DNA of 64,000 nucleotides from Boesenbergia rotunda. Lineage: Eukaryota > Streptophyta > Magnoliopsida > Zingiberales > Zingiberaceae. Every line of letters starts with the position of its first letter. Position 1 is the stretch's first letter. The stretch spans positions 324,382-388,381 of the forward strand of contig JAGFNQ010001195.1 in the NCBI GenBank assembly GCA_024364735.1. Direction: 5' to 3'. The notes under the pieces are model-generated. The model made no database searches, was not told the origin of the DNA, and saw nothing but the letters and a program-made list of their open reading frames with translations. Made by a program: the position numbers and the translations under genes. Of this stretch, positions 43,227 to 54,720 are shown piece after piece.

Positions 43227-45287
43227 TGTTGGAACCCGGATGGCTAGAGATGGGGGGGGGGTGAATATAGCCAAACACTTGAAACCTTTGGCACTTATGA
43301 GATTTCTACACTCAACCTTATCAGTAGCACAGCGGAAGAAAACGAATGGAAACAAAGCAGTGCAGAAACCAAAAATAGAAAACGAATGCAAACAGACACA
43401 ACTAGCAAAAACGCTAACAGGAGGGTTTACAAGGTTCGGGGATAACTTGCCCCTACTCCTTGGCGTGCCCTTAAGGTGGGCGATCCCTTGATCGTCGGCA
43501 GATCAAGCCTCGGTGTTCACCGGATATAAAGCAACCTCCTTCTCGGTGGAGAAACCTCTCCACAGCGTTTCAAACAATGATATAGATTTAAGCTTAATGA
43601 AACACAAAGAAGAACTCTTACTCAGCACTTAGCAAGGACAAGAACACAACAAGCTTATCCCGAGCTCCACCCAGCGGCGATCTCACGCAAGAAACCCTTC
43701 CTCATGTCTTCCTGCTGTCGGACTCTAAGCTTCTTGTTCTCTCCTTCAAGCACTCAAGTAATGAATGGTTGCTTCAAGAATGCAATCGCTTGCTCAAGCT
43801 GATGACAACTTCAGGAGCACAGCAAGCAAGTTGTGGAGAACACAAGGCGTGGCAAGAAACCAGTATTCGAACTCTTCTTCCACGAAGCCTTCTTCCACCC
43901 TTTTTGTTTCTCCACTCAGCATCAGATGACACCATCTCTGCAGCTCCCAGCTGCTCATTTGCCAACGCCAGCTACCACTGAGCTATCCCTGGACTCCCTG
44001 AGCTTCCCTCAGCCAAGCTCCAGTCTCAGCTCCAGTCTGCAGCTCGGTCGTTGTAACCTGAGATGGTAAAACGGACAAACCTGCTCCAAGGAAAGCCTCC
44101 ATTGACTTCTCCTTGAGTGTTTGAATCCTCCCCTGACACCTGCAGCTTAATCAGACTGTTAGAATAGCATATCACCCAGTAAATCAAGAATCAGAAGCTA
44201 AGCGCAAAGAATCGGATGTGGTCAGACGCGATCAGAGTGTCTGACAAGCAATTTGAATTAAAGTGATCGGTCACCAGACCGATCCAGAGTTTGTGGGTCG
44301 GTCACCGGACCGATCCACTGCTTTGTTGGGACTCCCAGCTCTCACGGCAACACAAGCCTGATCGGTCATCGGACCGATCAGAGTGAAGTCTGATCGGTCA
44401 CCAGACCGATCAGAATGATTCTTGATCGGTCACCCAGACCGATCAGGGTCGATGAACAGTAACCCCGGTAATCTGATACTAAGTCCCTGATCGGTCACCG
44501 GACCGTTCAGGAGCTGATCCAAAGGGTAACTCAACTCACTGTTCACTCCCTGATCGGTCACCAGACCGATCTGGAGTAAGGCAGTGTGGAAGTTGCTTGC
44601 TCCCTGATCGGTCACCAGACCGATCAGGAGCCAAGCAACAGGGCAACACTGCTGCCTGATCGGTCACCGGACCGATCAGTCATCGCTGGATGGTTCACCA
44701 GACCGATCCACGAAGGAGCAACGTGCCAACTCCCTGATCGGTCACCAGACCGATCCAGGGACTCCAACCCAGCTTTCCAAGCTCGGGTTTTATCCACCTT
44801 AGCCCTCCAAGCTAAGGATTTTTCACCTAACCCTCCAAGATGGGAATTTGCACCTAACCCTCCAAGTTAGGACTTTTCACCTAGCCCTCCAAGCTAGGAC
44901 TTTTCACCCAACTCTTTCGGATTAGGACTTTCCAAACCTAGCCCTCCAAGCTAGGAATTGACCCTCCAAGCAAGGACTTTTTCACCTAATTCTCCAAGAT
45001 GGGAATTTGCACCTAACCCTCCAAGTTAGAACTTTTCACCTAGCCTCCAAGCTAGGACTTTTCACCCACCTCTTCCGAATTAGGACTTTTCACACACCTA
45101 GCCCTCCAAGCTAGGATTTTCAACACCTAACCCTCGAGGTTAGGATTTTCCAACACCTAGCCCTCCAAGCTAGGATTTCATACCATGCCTGATCTCCGAC
45201 CAGGACTTAACCATAATCAACATAATCAACCTGAACTAAAATCGGTGTCAACACCAAAACAACAATCAGGGCCAGACTGCATCAACA
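43227..45287 (-). repeat. Element C 5' LTR
   Basis: 2061 bp, followed on the minus strand by the primer-binding site. Palindrome array at 44265-44755, hairpin minisatellite at 44790-45180. As in the other LTR, the inner end has a long G run next to tgaatatagcc. Confidence 0.94.
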
Positions 45288-45428
45288 ATGTAGATATATC
45301 ATTTTCCCAATTAATGATGGATGACATTGGTTTTTATTGGTTTTTAAAGCATCTGAAGGCAAATTCAGATTGTGGAATTCAAATCATGATTCATTTGCAT
45401 TTGGGGCAGCTAAAGTTTATGTGAGTTT
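45288..45428 (+). pseudogene. C48 gene, block 3: catalytic histidine region
   Basis: This 141-bp island sits between elements C and D. In the frame continuing from block 2 it reads YIIFPIND, then G, a TGA, and HWFLLV. HWxLLV carries the catalytic His of C48 peptidases (codon 45325-45327). The TGA (45322-45324) replaces the usual Trp. It begins with the atgta duplication of C and ends at agttt, the target of D. Confidence 0.8.
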
Positions 45429-47748
45429 TGTTGGAATCCGGATGGCTAGAGAGGGGGGGTGAATATAGCCAAACACTTGGACTTTAAGCTTGTCAAAGTT
45501 CTGCACTTAGATTTGTTAGTAGCACAATGGAAGTAGCAAACACAGAGTATGAAGAAAAATAGAAAACGAAAGCAAACTAACACAACTAGCAAGATCGCTA
45601 ACAAGGAGGGTTTATAAGGTTCGGGGATAACTTTCCCCTACTCCTTGGCGTGCCCGTAAGGTGGGCGATCCCTTGATCGTCGGTATATCAAGCCCCGGTG
45701 AACACTGGATAGAAAGCAACCTCCTTCTCGGTGGAGAAACCTCTCTACAGCGTTTCAATCACAGATATAGGTTAAAGCACAATGAAACACAAGAAAGATC
45801 TTACTTAGCACTAGCAAAGACAAGAACACAGCAAGCTTCCTCCTGAGCTCCACCCAGCGACGATCTCACGCAAGAACCCTTTCCCCGTGTCTTCTCGCTG
45901 TTGGACTCAAAGCCTCTTGTTCTTTCCTCCAAGTGCTCAAGCAAGGGATGGTTGCTTCAATATTGCAGTAGCTTGCTCAAGGTGATGGAACTTCAGAACA
46001 CGCAAGCAAGTTGTGGAGAACACAAAGGTGCAGCAAGAACTCAAGCAGCAAAACTCTTCTCAGCCAACTCTTCTCCGCTCTTTTTGTTCCTCCACTGAGT
46101 ATCAGGTGACACCATCTCCCCGCAGCCTCTAGCTGCTCACCTGCAACCACCAGCTACCTCTGAGCTCCTCTGGACTCCCTGAGCCTCCCTTAGACCAGCC
46201 CCAGACAGCAGCTCCAGCCAGTGCCCGTTGCAACCTGAGATGGAAAAACAGACAAACCTGCTCCAAGGAAAGGTCTCCATTGACTCTCCTTGAGTGTTTG
46301 AATCTTTCCCTGTCACCTGCAGCTTAATCAGAGTGTTAGCATAGCATATCAAGCAGAAAACCATGTATCAGATGTTAAACGCAGAGAATCGGATACGTTC
46401 AGATGCGTTCAGAGCGTTTGATAGTGCATTCTGAATAAAGTGATCGGTCACCGGACCAATTCAGGGCTTGTGGGTCGGTCACCAGACCGATCCACCGCTT
46501 AGCTGGGACTCCCATCTCTCACGGCAACACAGGCCTGATCGGTCACCGGACCGATCAGAGTGAAGCCTGATCGGTCACCAGACCGATCAGGTAGCTCCCT
46601 GTCTGATCAGGACAGATCCTGATCGGTCCACGTCTAATTGCGGAAATCAAATCCTAAGTCGCGGATCGGTCACCAGACCGTTCAGGAGTGAAGCCTGATC
46701 GGTCACCAGAACGATCAGGTAGCTCCCTGTCCGATCAGGACAGATCCTGATCGGTCCACGTCTAATTGCAAAAATCAAATCCTAAGTCGTGGATCGGTCA
46801 CTAGACCGTTCAGGAGCTGATCAGCGGGGGAACTCAACTCACTGTTCGCTTCCTGATCGATCACCAGACTGATCAGAAGCAAGTTAGTGAGGAAGCTGCC
46901 TGCTCCCTGATCGGTCACCCGACCGATCAGGAGCCAAGCAGCGAGGCAACAACCTGCTGCTTGATCGGTCACCGGACCGATCAGGAGCCACACAGTAGGT
47001 TCCCAACCTCACTGTGCGCTCCCTGATCGGTCACCAGACCGATCAGTCATCGCTAGATCGGTCACCTGACCGATCCACGAAGGAGAAGCGTGCCAACATC
47101 CCTTATCGGTCACCAGACCGATCCAGGGACTCAAACCTAGCCCTCCAAGCTAGGGTTTCATCCACCTTAGCCCTCCAAGCTAAGGATTTTTCACCTAACC
47201 CTCCAAGTTGGGAATTTTCACCTAACCCTCCAAGTTAGGACTTTTCGCCTAGCCCTCCAAGCTAGGACTTTTCACCCAACTCTTCCGAATTAGGACTTTT
47301 CCGAACCTAGCCCTCCAAGCTAGGACCTGACCCTCCAAGCCAGGACTTTTCATTACTCGGCTTCACTCACCGGGATTTCAACCTAGCTTCACTCACTAGG
47401 ATTTCAGTCACCCGGCTTCACTCACCGGCACTCAGCTTCACTCACCGGGATTTCAATCACCTGGCTTCACTCACCAGGACCCGGCTTAACTCACCGGGAT
47501 TTCCAACACCTGGCTTCACTCACCAGGACCTGACTTCACTTACCGAGATTTCCAACACCTGGCTTCACTCACCAGGACCCGGCTTCACTCACCGGGATTT
47601 TAACCAACCTAGCTTCCCAAGCTAGGACCTGGCTTCACTCACCAGGGTTTCATGCCCAGTCCCCGACTAGGACTTAAACCAAATTCGCTCAACCAAACTT
47701 AAATCGTTGTCAACACCAAAACAACAATCCGGCCGGACTGCATCAATA
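45429..47748 (-). repeat. Element D 3' LTR
   Basis: 2320 bp. Its inner terminal CA has mutated to TA (catcaata at 47748). U3 carries palindromes at 46438-47128 and a hairpin minisatellite at 47135-47650, with added cttcactca-spacer units. Confidence 0.92.
47135..47650. repeat. Hairpin minisatellite with CCGG/CTAG/CTGG arms in element D LTR
   Basis: Besides CCTAGC-N7-GCTAGG units, a newer unit type is amplified: CCCGG-cttcactca-CCGGG, CCTGG-cttcactca-CCAGG and CCTAG-cttcactca-CTAGG. The spacer is constant while both arms change together. Confidence 0.88.
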
Positions 47749-49948
47749 ATCTCCTCCTTTTTGTTGTTTGACACCCCGATTTAAGTTTAGGCATTAAATG
47801 ATCAATATAAAGCAGTTCAATTATCGTAAGAGAATGAAAATCCTCCCCTTACAATAACCCTAAACTTAATCTACCATTTTCTCCCCCTTGTCAAACATCG
47901 AAAAGGGTATGGTTATTAAGTTTGAACATACCTCCCCCTCAAACACGGGTCTCTCCCCAAACCCAAAATAATCAAAATTAAGTTTTGAATTGCACATGAA
48001 AACATATACAGAATAATATCATGGTCAAACATGTATATGTTTCATATGACAAGTAAGTCAAAGGATGATTTTGGAATTGCATATGAGAGGCATATACCAT
48101 AAATGTATCATGACAACAATGTATATGCATCATATGACAACAATTATCGCAGTTCCATCAGACTGATGATCGATACAAAAAAATTTCTGATTTATCTATG
48201 AACGATCAATTTTGAGAAAAATTTCTGTAATTCTGATTCGTTCACGATCGGACTGCATTAACACTTGGACTTCCATGTGAAGACATATATAGAAGTATAT
48301 CATGGTCAAAGACGCATATGCTTTATAGGACGAGTAAGGAATGCATCTGTATCTGACATATAATCCTGATTGGTCTCAATGACCAACCAGGTCTGTTGAT
48401 TACATGATACAGAAGTATATCTGATTAGTCTAGGGAGCGATCAGATTTCAGAAAAAACCCGGAAACTCTGATACATTCCTGATCAGACTGCATTAACAAT
48501 TTACATTCTATAACAGGGGTGTAGACTCTTTTGATATTTGACATTTCAGAAACATTTCTGAAACACGACATTAAAACAAGAGTCATGACTCAACAAACCC
48601 TTTCTAATGAATTTAAACATTCCAACATAGGTTTGTATCAGTATTAGGTTTGTTCCAAGTACGATGAATGTATTCCAATCGTAATTGGGTTGTACCAGAT
48701 TTGTTTGTATCAGTATGATAGTAATCTGATACAATTTGATGAAAGGTGATTGGACTGAGGGGTAGTCTCACACCATTGGGAACGATTTGGGAGTTCCCTG
48801 ATCATCATTGACCAGATTGGTCACCAGTCCGATCAAAACTAGACTGATCGGTCACCAGATCGATCAGGGTGAGTCCTGATCGGTCGGTGGACCGATATGG
48901 GTTCAGACAGAAGGTTTTTCAGTTTCAGATTTCAGAAATCGATTTCAGCAATTCTGAAATCAGGTTTGTTTCAATTCTTAGCCATTCCCAACCCCCTAAT
49001 TCAATTGATTTTAACTACTTTGGTTCCAAACATGGGGTCTCTTAACCAAGTGTTATTCCATATCAAGAATTAAGAGTTTCTATGAGGAGAAACAACACAT
49101 GTTTGTATCAATTTTGATGAATACGTTCTAAGTATGAACTTGAGTCCCAAAACATAGGTTTATATCAAAGCATGATCAGTGGAAATCAACCATGTCATGG
49201 AACTTAAAACATCATAGCCTATGTGATCATGTTGTTCTTAACCAAAATTAGGTTTGTGCCAATTCCAATGGATGATTAAAATTCCAAAACATGCTTATTT
49301 CACATCATGATCAATTTAAGCTATGTGTTCATCTTGTTCTTAATCAAAATGGGCATGTCATAGATTAATGTTAATTATCTAAACATAAAAGTCATGACAT
49401 ACTCATCTAGATTCATCTCCAAAATAATAAGAAAAGCTTAACCCTAGGCCTTAAACTCATGTTCTTTGTCTAATCATATATTGTGAGATTTTCATAGTGA
49501 TTTTCGAATTAGCACTAACTAATTCATGTGTCCATACTTGTTCAATAGCATGCCTTCATGTTCTATAACACACACAAGAAAATTATGGCATACTCGATCA
49601 TGTTTACCAAACAAAATACCTTAAGCTTGAGATAAGGCATATCATAAACCATAACATGCAGGAAACTATAAATTGCAACAATAAACCTAATTGTCCTAAG
49701 AAATTCATGACAAGGGCAAGTTATGTGTTTCTCTAAACCCTTCATGCAATGTATAAAAATAATTTCCAAGGCTTGTTGACTCATTTTGAAACTAGTGTAA
49801 CCTTAGCCTTGGGTTTGGAGCACCACTTATCAACAACCTATGTTGATAGATGCTCCCCCTCAATTTTTGCTTATACAATTCTAAATATTGAGATTTTAGG
49901 TACCCAAATTTTGAGACCTAATGATCCTTCAATGAAGGACTTTGGCAC
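47749..49948. other. Element D 3' non-coding interior
   Basis: It starts with a polypurine-like tract and three further purine tracts (47845-47940). It holds the internal palindrome array and a protease trace near 49800-49860. No ORF is supported. Confidence 0.6.
48795..48905. repeat. Internal palindrome array of element D
   Basis: Three or four TGATCGGT/ACCGATCA-type repeats lie between gag and the 3' LTR, outside the LTR. No accessory ORF follows. It is the positional match of the internal arrays of B and C. Confidence 0.75.
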
Positions 49949-51528
49949 CTATGCCTTAGTCATTTTCTTTTTAGCCTTAGGAACATTTGATGATCTAAAA
50001 TGTGTTCTAGACATTAATGACACAAAGGTCGGTTCTTTAGGTCGGTAACCTATTCCGTCCTTGTTGTAAACCACCCTTTGGGAGTTCAAGATCATGTCTA
50101 GGGTCTTGGAGCTAGTTGAAAACTTCTCAAGAACATTCTTGAGGTTTTCAACTTCGCTCTTCAAGTCCTTATTCTCATTTTCAAGGGACTTATCATGCAT
50201 AACATCAATTACCTCATCCTTAGAGGTTTTCTCATGAAAATCATCAATATCCTCCACCCTAGAGGATTTCAATTCTTCTACTTCCAATTTCAACAATTTA
50301 ACTTTGTTCTTGGATTTTTTAAGCAACCTAGCTAGACATGCAATGGTTCTATAGCACTTATCTAGCTCGGGAGAGATTACCTCTTCATCATCCGAAGATG
50401 ATGAAGGCGTAGTTGAGGAGCTTGATTCGTCTCCACTCTCCTCTTCATTTGAATCCTCTATGGCCATGAGGGCACGGTGATGAGTGTACTTCTCCTCCTC
50501 CTCTTCTTCGGATGAACTAGAGGATGATTCATCCCATGTGGCCCTTAAGGCCTTCTTTTTCTTCTTTGATTTATCCTTCTTCTTCTTTAACTTTAGACAT
50601 TCATCCTTGTAATGTCCTCTCTTGCTACACTCAAAACAAGTAACATTAGACTTATCAATTTTAACTATACTCGGGTTACCTTTACCCTTGAGGCGCCGAC
50701 TCTTCCTCATCATCCTTCTAACAAAGTTGGCCATCTCGGAGGAAGAAGACCAGCTGCCCTCCTCCTCGGACTCGGACTCGGACTCGGATGAGGATGAGGA
50801 TGAGATGAAGATGAAGAGACTTCCTTCTCCTTCTTCTTCCCCTTCTTCTTCTTCTTGTTGTCACCTGCCACTAAAGCAATACCTTTCTCTTTTGAACTTT
50901 TCTTAGAGATCTCATGTAGTTCCATTTCACAAAATAGATCTTCTAACTTAACAAAAGATAAATCCTTGGAAACCTTGTAGGCATCCACCATGGATGTCCA
51001 CAAGGCATTCCTAGGGAAGGCTTTGAGAATATACCTTACTAAGTCTCGATTTTCTACCTTTTCATTGATGGAGTGGAGACCGTTGAGTATCTCTTTAAAC
51101 CGACCATGAAGTACACTTACAGTTTCTTCCTCTTTCATGGACAGATTTTGGAGTTGGATGAGAAGGAGGTCCTTCTTGGCAGTCCGGGTGTCTTGGGTTC
51201 CTTCATGAAGCTCAATGACTTTGTTCCAAAGGTCTTTAGCACTTGTGAAGGGACCAACCTTGATTAGTTGGTCCTTGGTCAACCCGCATTGCAAAGTTAC
51301 CACCGCTTTCGCATCAGCTTCACCTCTCCGGATTTGATCTGTTGACCAACTTGAGAAGTCCATCTCTTTTCCCTCAGCATCTTTAGGAGTGGAAAAACCT
51401 TCCTTGATAGCAAACCACATGCCGAGGTTGGTCTTGAGGTAAAACTCCATCTACAACCTCCAGTATAGAAAATCAGCGCCGTCGAAGAGTGGAGGTCGGT
51501 TTGTGCTCATTCCTTCTCTTCCAGCCAT
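49949..51528 (-). pseudogene. Element D gag (one nonsense codon, one frameshift)
   Basis: The start at 51528 reads MAGREGMSTNRPPLFDGADF. A TAG at codon 26 (51451-51453) interrupts the YW block. The UBN2-type core is intact (LHGRFKEILNGLHSI, ILKAFPRNALWTSMVDAYKV, LEDLFCEMELHE). A 1-nt shift in the Ser-rich tract near 50805 precedes MANFVRRMMRKSRR. The zinc knuckle CFECSKRGHYKDEC is near 50600, followed by acidic Ser/Glu tracts, coiled coil and KTLDMILNSQR. It ends at 49949 in KAKKKMTKA, shorter than E's Gag because the final ~30 residues are missing. Confidence 0.87.
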
Positions 51529-51572
51529 CTTGTTGTAAGCTCTCGGATGTTAAGCCGCGAACAGAGCCCCAA

Positions 51573-51584
51573 GCTCTGATACCA
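51573..51584 (-). promoter_or_regulatory. Primer-binding site of element D
   Basis: The minus strand reads TGGTATCAGAGC two bases inside the 5' LTR. Confidence 0.92.
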
Positions 51585-51586
51585 CT

Positions 51587-53938
51587 TGTTGGAACCCGGA
51601 TGGTTAGAGAGGGGGGGGTGAATATAGCCAAACACTTGGACTTTAAGCTTTTCAAAGTTCTGCACTTAGATTTGTTAGTAGCACAGTGGAAGTAGCAAAC
51701 ACAGAGTATGCAGAAAAACAGAAAACGAAAGCAAACTATCACAACTAGCAAGATCGCTAACAAGGAGGGTTTACAAGGTTCGGGGATAACTTGCCCCTAC
51801 TCCTTGGCGTGCTCGTAAGGTGGGCGATCCCTTGATCGTCGACAGATCAAGCCCCGGTGAACACCGGATAGAAAGCAACCTCCTTCTCGGTGGAGAAACC
51901 TCTCCACAGCGTTTCAATCACAGATATAGGTTAAAGCACAATGAAACACAAGAAAGATCTTACTTAGCACTAGCAAAGACAAGAACACAACAAGCTTCCT
52001 CTTGAGCTCCACCCAGCGACGATCTCACGCAAGAACCCTTTCCCCGTGTCTTCTCGCTGTTGGACTCGAAGCCTCTTGTTCTTTCCTCCAAGTGCTCAAG
52101 CAAGGGATGGTTGCTTCAATATTGCAGTAGCTTGCTCAAGGTGATAGAACTTCAGAACACGCAAGCAAGTTGTGGAGAACACAAAGGCGCAGCAAGAACT
52201 CAAGCAACAGAACTCTTCTCAGCCAACTCTTCTCCGCTCTTTTTGTTCCTCCACTGAGTATCAGGTGACACCATCTCCCTGCAGTCTCCAGCTGCTCACC
52301 TGCTAGCACCAGCTACCTCTGAGCTCCTCTGGACTCCCTGAGCCTCCCTCAGACCAGCCCCAGACAGCAGCTCCAGCCATCGCCAGTGCCCGTTGCATCC
52401 TGAGATGGAAAAACAGACAAACCTGCTCCAAGGAAAGTCCTCTATTGACTCTCCTTGAGTGTTTGAATCTTTCCCTATCACCTGTAGCTTAATCAGAGTG
52501 TTAGCACAGCATATCAAGCAGAAAATCATGTATCAGATGTTAAGCGCAGAGAATCAGATACGTTCAGACGCGTTCAGAACGTCTGACAGTGCATTTTGAA
52601 TTAAAGTGATCGGTCACCCGATCGATCCAGGGCTTGTGGGTCAGTCACCAGACCGATCCACCGCTTAGCTGGGACTCCCAGCTCTCGCGGTAACACAGGC
52701 CTGATCGGTCACCAGTCCGATCAGAGTGAAGCCTGATCGGTCACCAGACCGATCAGAGTGAAGCCTGATCGGTCACCAGACTGATCAGGTAGCTCCCTGT
52801 CCGATCAGGACAGATCTTGATCGGTCCACGTCTAACTGCAAAAATCAAATCCTAAGTCGTGGATCGGTCACCAGACCGTTCAGGAGTGAAGCCTGATCAG
52901 TCACCAGACCGATCAGGTAGTTCCCTGTCCGATCAGGACAGATCCTGATCGGTCCACGTCTAACTGCGGAAATCAAATCCTAAGTCGTGGATCGGTCACC
53001 AGACCGTTCAGGAGTTGATCAGCGGGGGGAACTCAACTCACTGTTTGCTCCCTGATCGATCACCAGACCGATCAGAAGCAAGTCAGTGAGGAAGCTACCT
53101 GCTCCCTGATCGGTCACTCGACCGATCAGGAGCCAAGCAGCGAGGCAACAGCCTGCTGCCTGATCGGTCACCAGACCGATCAGGAGCCACACAGTAGGTT
53201 CCCAACATTACTGTGCACTCCCTGATCGGTCACCAGACCGATCAGTCATCGCTGGATCGGTCACCTGACCAATCCACGAAGGAGCAGGGTGCCAACATCC
53301 CTGATCAGTCACCAGACCGATCCTGGGACTCAAACCTAGCCCTCCAAGATAGGGCTTCATCCACCTTAGCCCTCCAAGCTAAGGATTTTTCACCTAACCC
53401 TCCAAGTTGGGAATTTTCACCTAACCCTCTAAGTTAGGACTTTTCGCCTAGCCCTCCAAGCTAGGACTTTTCACCCAACTCTTCCGAATTAGGACTTTTC
53501 CGAACCTAGCCCTCCAAGCTAGGACCTGACCCTCCAAGCCAGGACTTTTCATTACACGGCTTCACTCACCGGGACCCGGCTTCACTCACCGGGATTTCAA
53601 CCTAGCTTCACTCACTAGGATTTTGGTCACTCGGCTTCACTCACCGAGACCCGGCTTCACTCACCAGGATTTCAATCACCTGGCTTCACTCACCAGGACC
53701 CGGCTTCACTTACCAGGACCCGACTTCAATCACTTGGATTTCCAACACCTGGCTTCACTCACCAGGACCCGGCTTCACTCACCGGGATTTTAACCAACCT
53801 AGCTTCCCAAGCTAGGACTTGGCTTCACTCACCAGGGTTTCATGCCCAGTCCCAGACCAGGACTTAAACCAAATTCGCTCAACCAAACTTAAATCATTGT
53901 CAATACCAAAATAACAATCCGGCCAGACTGCATCAACA
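51587..53938 (-). repeat. Element D 5' LTR
   Basis: 2352 bp, palindromes at 52605-53325, hairpin minisatellite at 53330-53845. Followed by the primer-binding site on the minus strand. Confidence 0.92.
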
Positions 53939-54265
53939 AATTTGTCAATATTCTACTCCAATAAGTCTTAAAATCACAATATTAAAGCATTTCCTTTTTT
54001 GTAGGCGTGTTTTTTGGTTGGTTCCATGTTGCATCTTCGAGGATTTGCCATAGGTAATGAAGAGATCCTAAAAGAACAGTGTCGGCATCAAGGCGCAACC
54101 CTGGATTGTGGTGTCTATATATGCATGTGGGTGGAGTGCCTATCTTGTGACACTGATGATATCAGGAGGTTTCAAAATGATGTGAAGATAAACACTTATC
54201 GGGCCCGTGTTGCATCAACTATATTATCATATGATAATGGATTGTTGAAAAATGTATTTGACTAA
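53939..54265 (+). pseudogene. C48 gene, block 4: catalytic cysteine region and C-terminus
   Basis: After element D, AT-rich intron sequence ends at ttttttgtag (54004). The exon encodes the QCRHQGATLDCGVYICMWVE block, with the catalytic Cys at 54107-54109 in DCGVYIC. It ends near ARVASTILSYD and a stop at 54263-54265. Gln-X-Asp-Cys-Gly is the signature of the Ulp1 active site. Confidence 0.85.
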
Positions 54266-54720
54266 GATACCTTGTCTTTTGCTTCTTATGCTCAAGTAGA
54301 TATATTGGAGTTTAAAATTTTCCTTTTTGTGGATCCAAATTCAGATGTAAAGTAATGTTGATTTTTATTCTGTTATAATGAGAGACTTATGGCTTAGTAA
54401 TCAAGAAATTGATGTAAAATTTTTTTGATCCTAATTCTATTAGTTTTTATTGTGATGAGTAAAGACAGATAGATATTGGTTGTTATTCACATGCATGTTT
54501 CATTATAATATAGTTAGCTTAGTGATTAGCCTTGTATATATATTTTAGAGCATATCTAGGCAAAATTTATATACAAAAAGTATAAAAGAAGGTATAATAC
54601 CACCTAAATTCAACACCATTTAAACTAAAATTTAGTATTTTTTCTATCCAATTGAGTACTATCTACAATAGGGCAATCAATAATCTAGGACACACTACCA
54701 GTGCACAGATGTTTTAGAGG
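54266..54720. other. Sequence downstream of the C48 gene
   Basis: AT-rich, presumably 3' untranslated and flanking sequence. No inverted partner of the 27038-27057 sequence was found here. Confidence 0.4.

Larger units (their letters stand above)
33187..45287 (-). mobile_element. Element C: Sirevirus-like retrotransposon with gag, pol and an accessory gene
   Basis: This 12.1-kb minus-strand element is flanked by the perfect duplication atgta (33182-33186 and 45288-45292). LTRs are 33187-35258 and 43227-45287. Minus-strand order: 5' LTR, primer-binding site (43213-43224), gag (43169-41744), pol (41743-38623), internal palindrome array (37705-38095), spliced accessory gene (37449-35859), polypurine tract, 3' LTR. 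gag and pol carry several disabling lesions. The C, D and E LTRs belong to one family. Confidence 0.93.
45429..53938 (-). mobile_element. Element D: gag-only Sirevirus-like retrotransposon
   Basis: An 8.5-kb minus-strand element with LTRs 45429-47748 and 51587-53938. It is flanked by agttt (45424-45428) and aattt (53939-53943), a TSD with one mismatch. The interior has a primer-binding site (51573-51584), a damaged gag (51528-49949) and non-coding sequence. Only a trace of the protease start follows gag (GASINIGC-like, about 49800-49860), so pol was lost after that point. It sits inside the C48 gene, 141 bp from element C. Confidence 0.92.
28384..54265 (+). pseudogene. Ulp1/C48-type cysteine-protease gene broken by three retroelement insertions
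   Basis: Four plus-strand blocks (28384-28929, 31207-33186, 45288-45428, 53939-54265) read as one multi-exon gene when F, C and D are set aside. Each junction coincides with that element's TSD and the frame continues through the first two. The gene encodes an N-terminal plant-transposon-like domain, a charged Lys/Glu/Ser-rich middle and a C-terminal SUMO-protease-like catalytic domain with the His and Cys motifs visible. Such proteases remove SUMO-type modifiers. In plants many are carried by Mutator-like elements, and the gene may be one. A TGA at 45322-45324 replaces the Trp expected before the catalytic His. I cannot tell a host gene from a transposon gene here. Confidence 0.8.
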
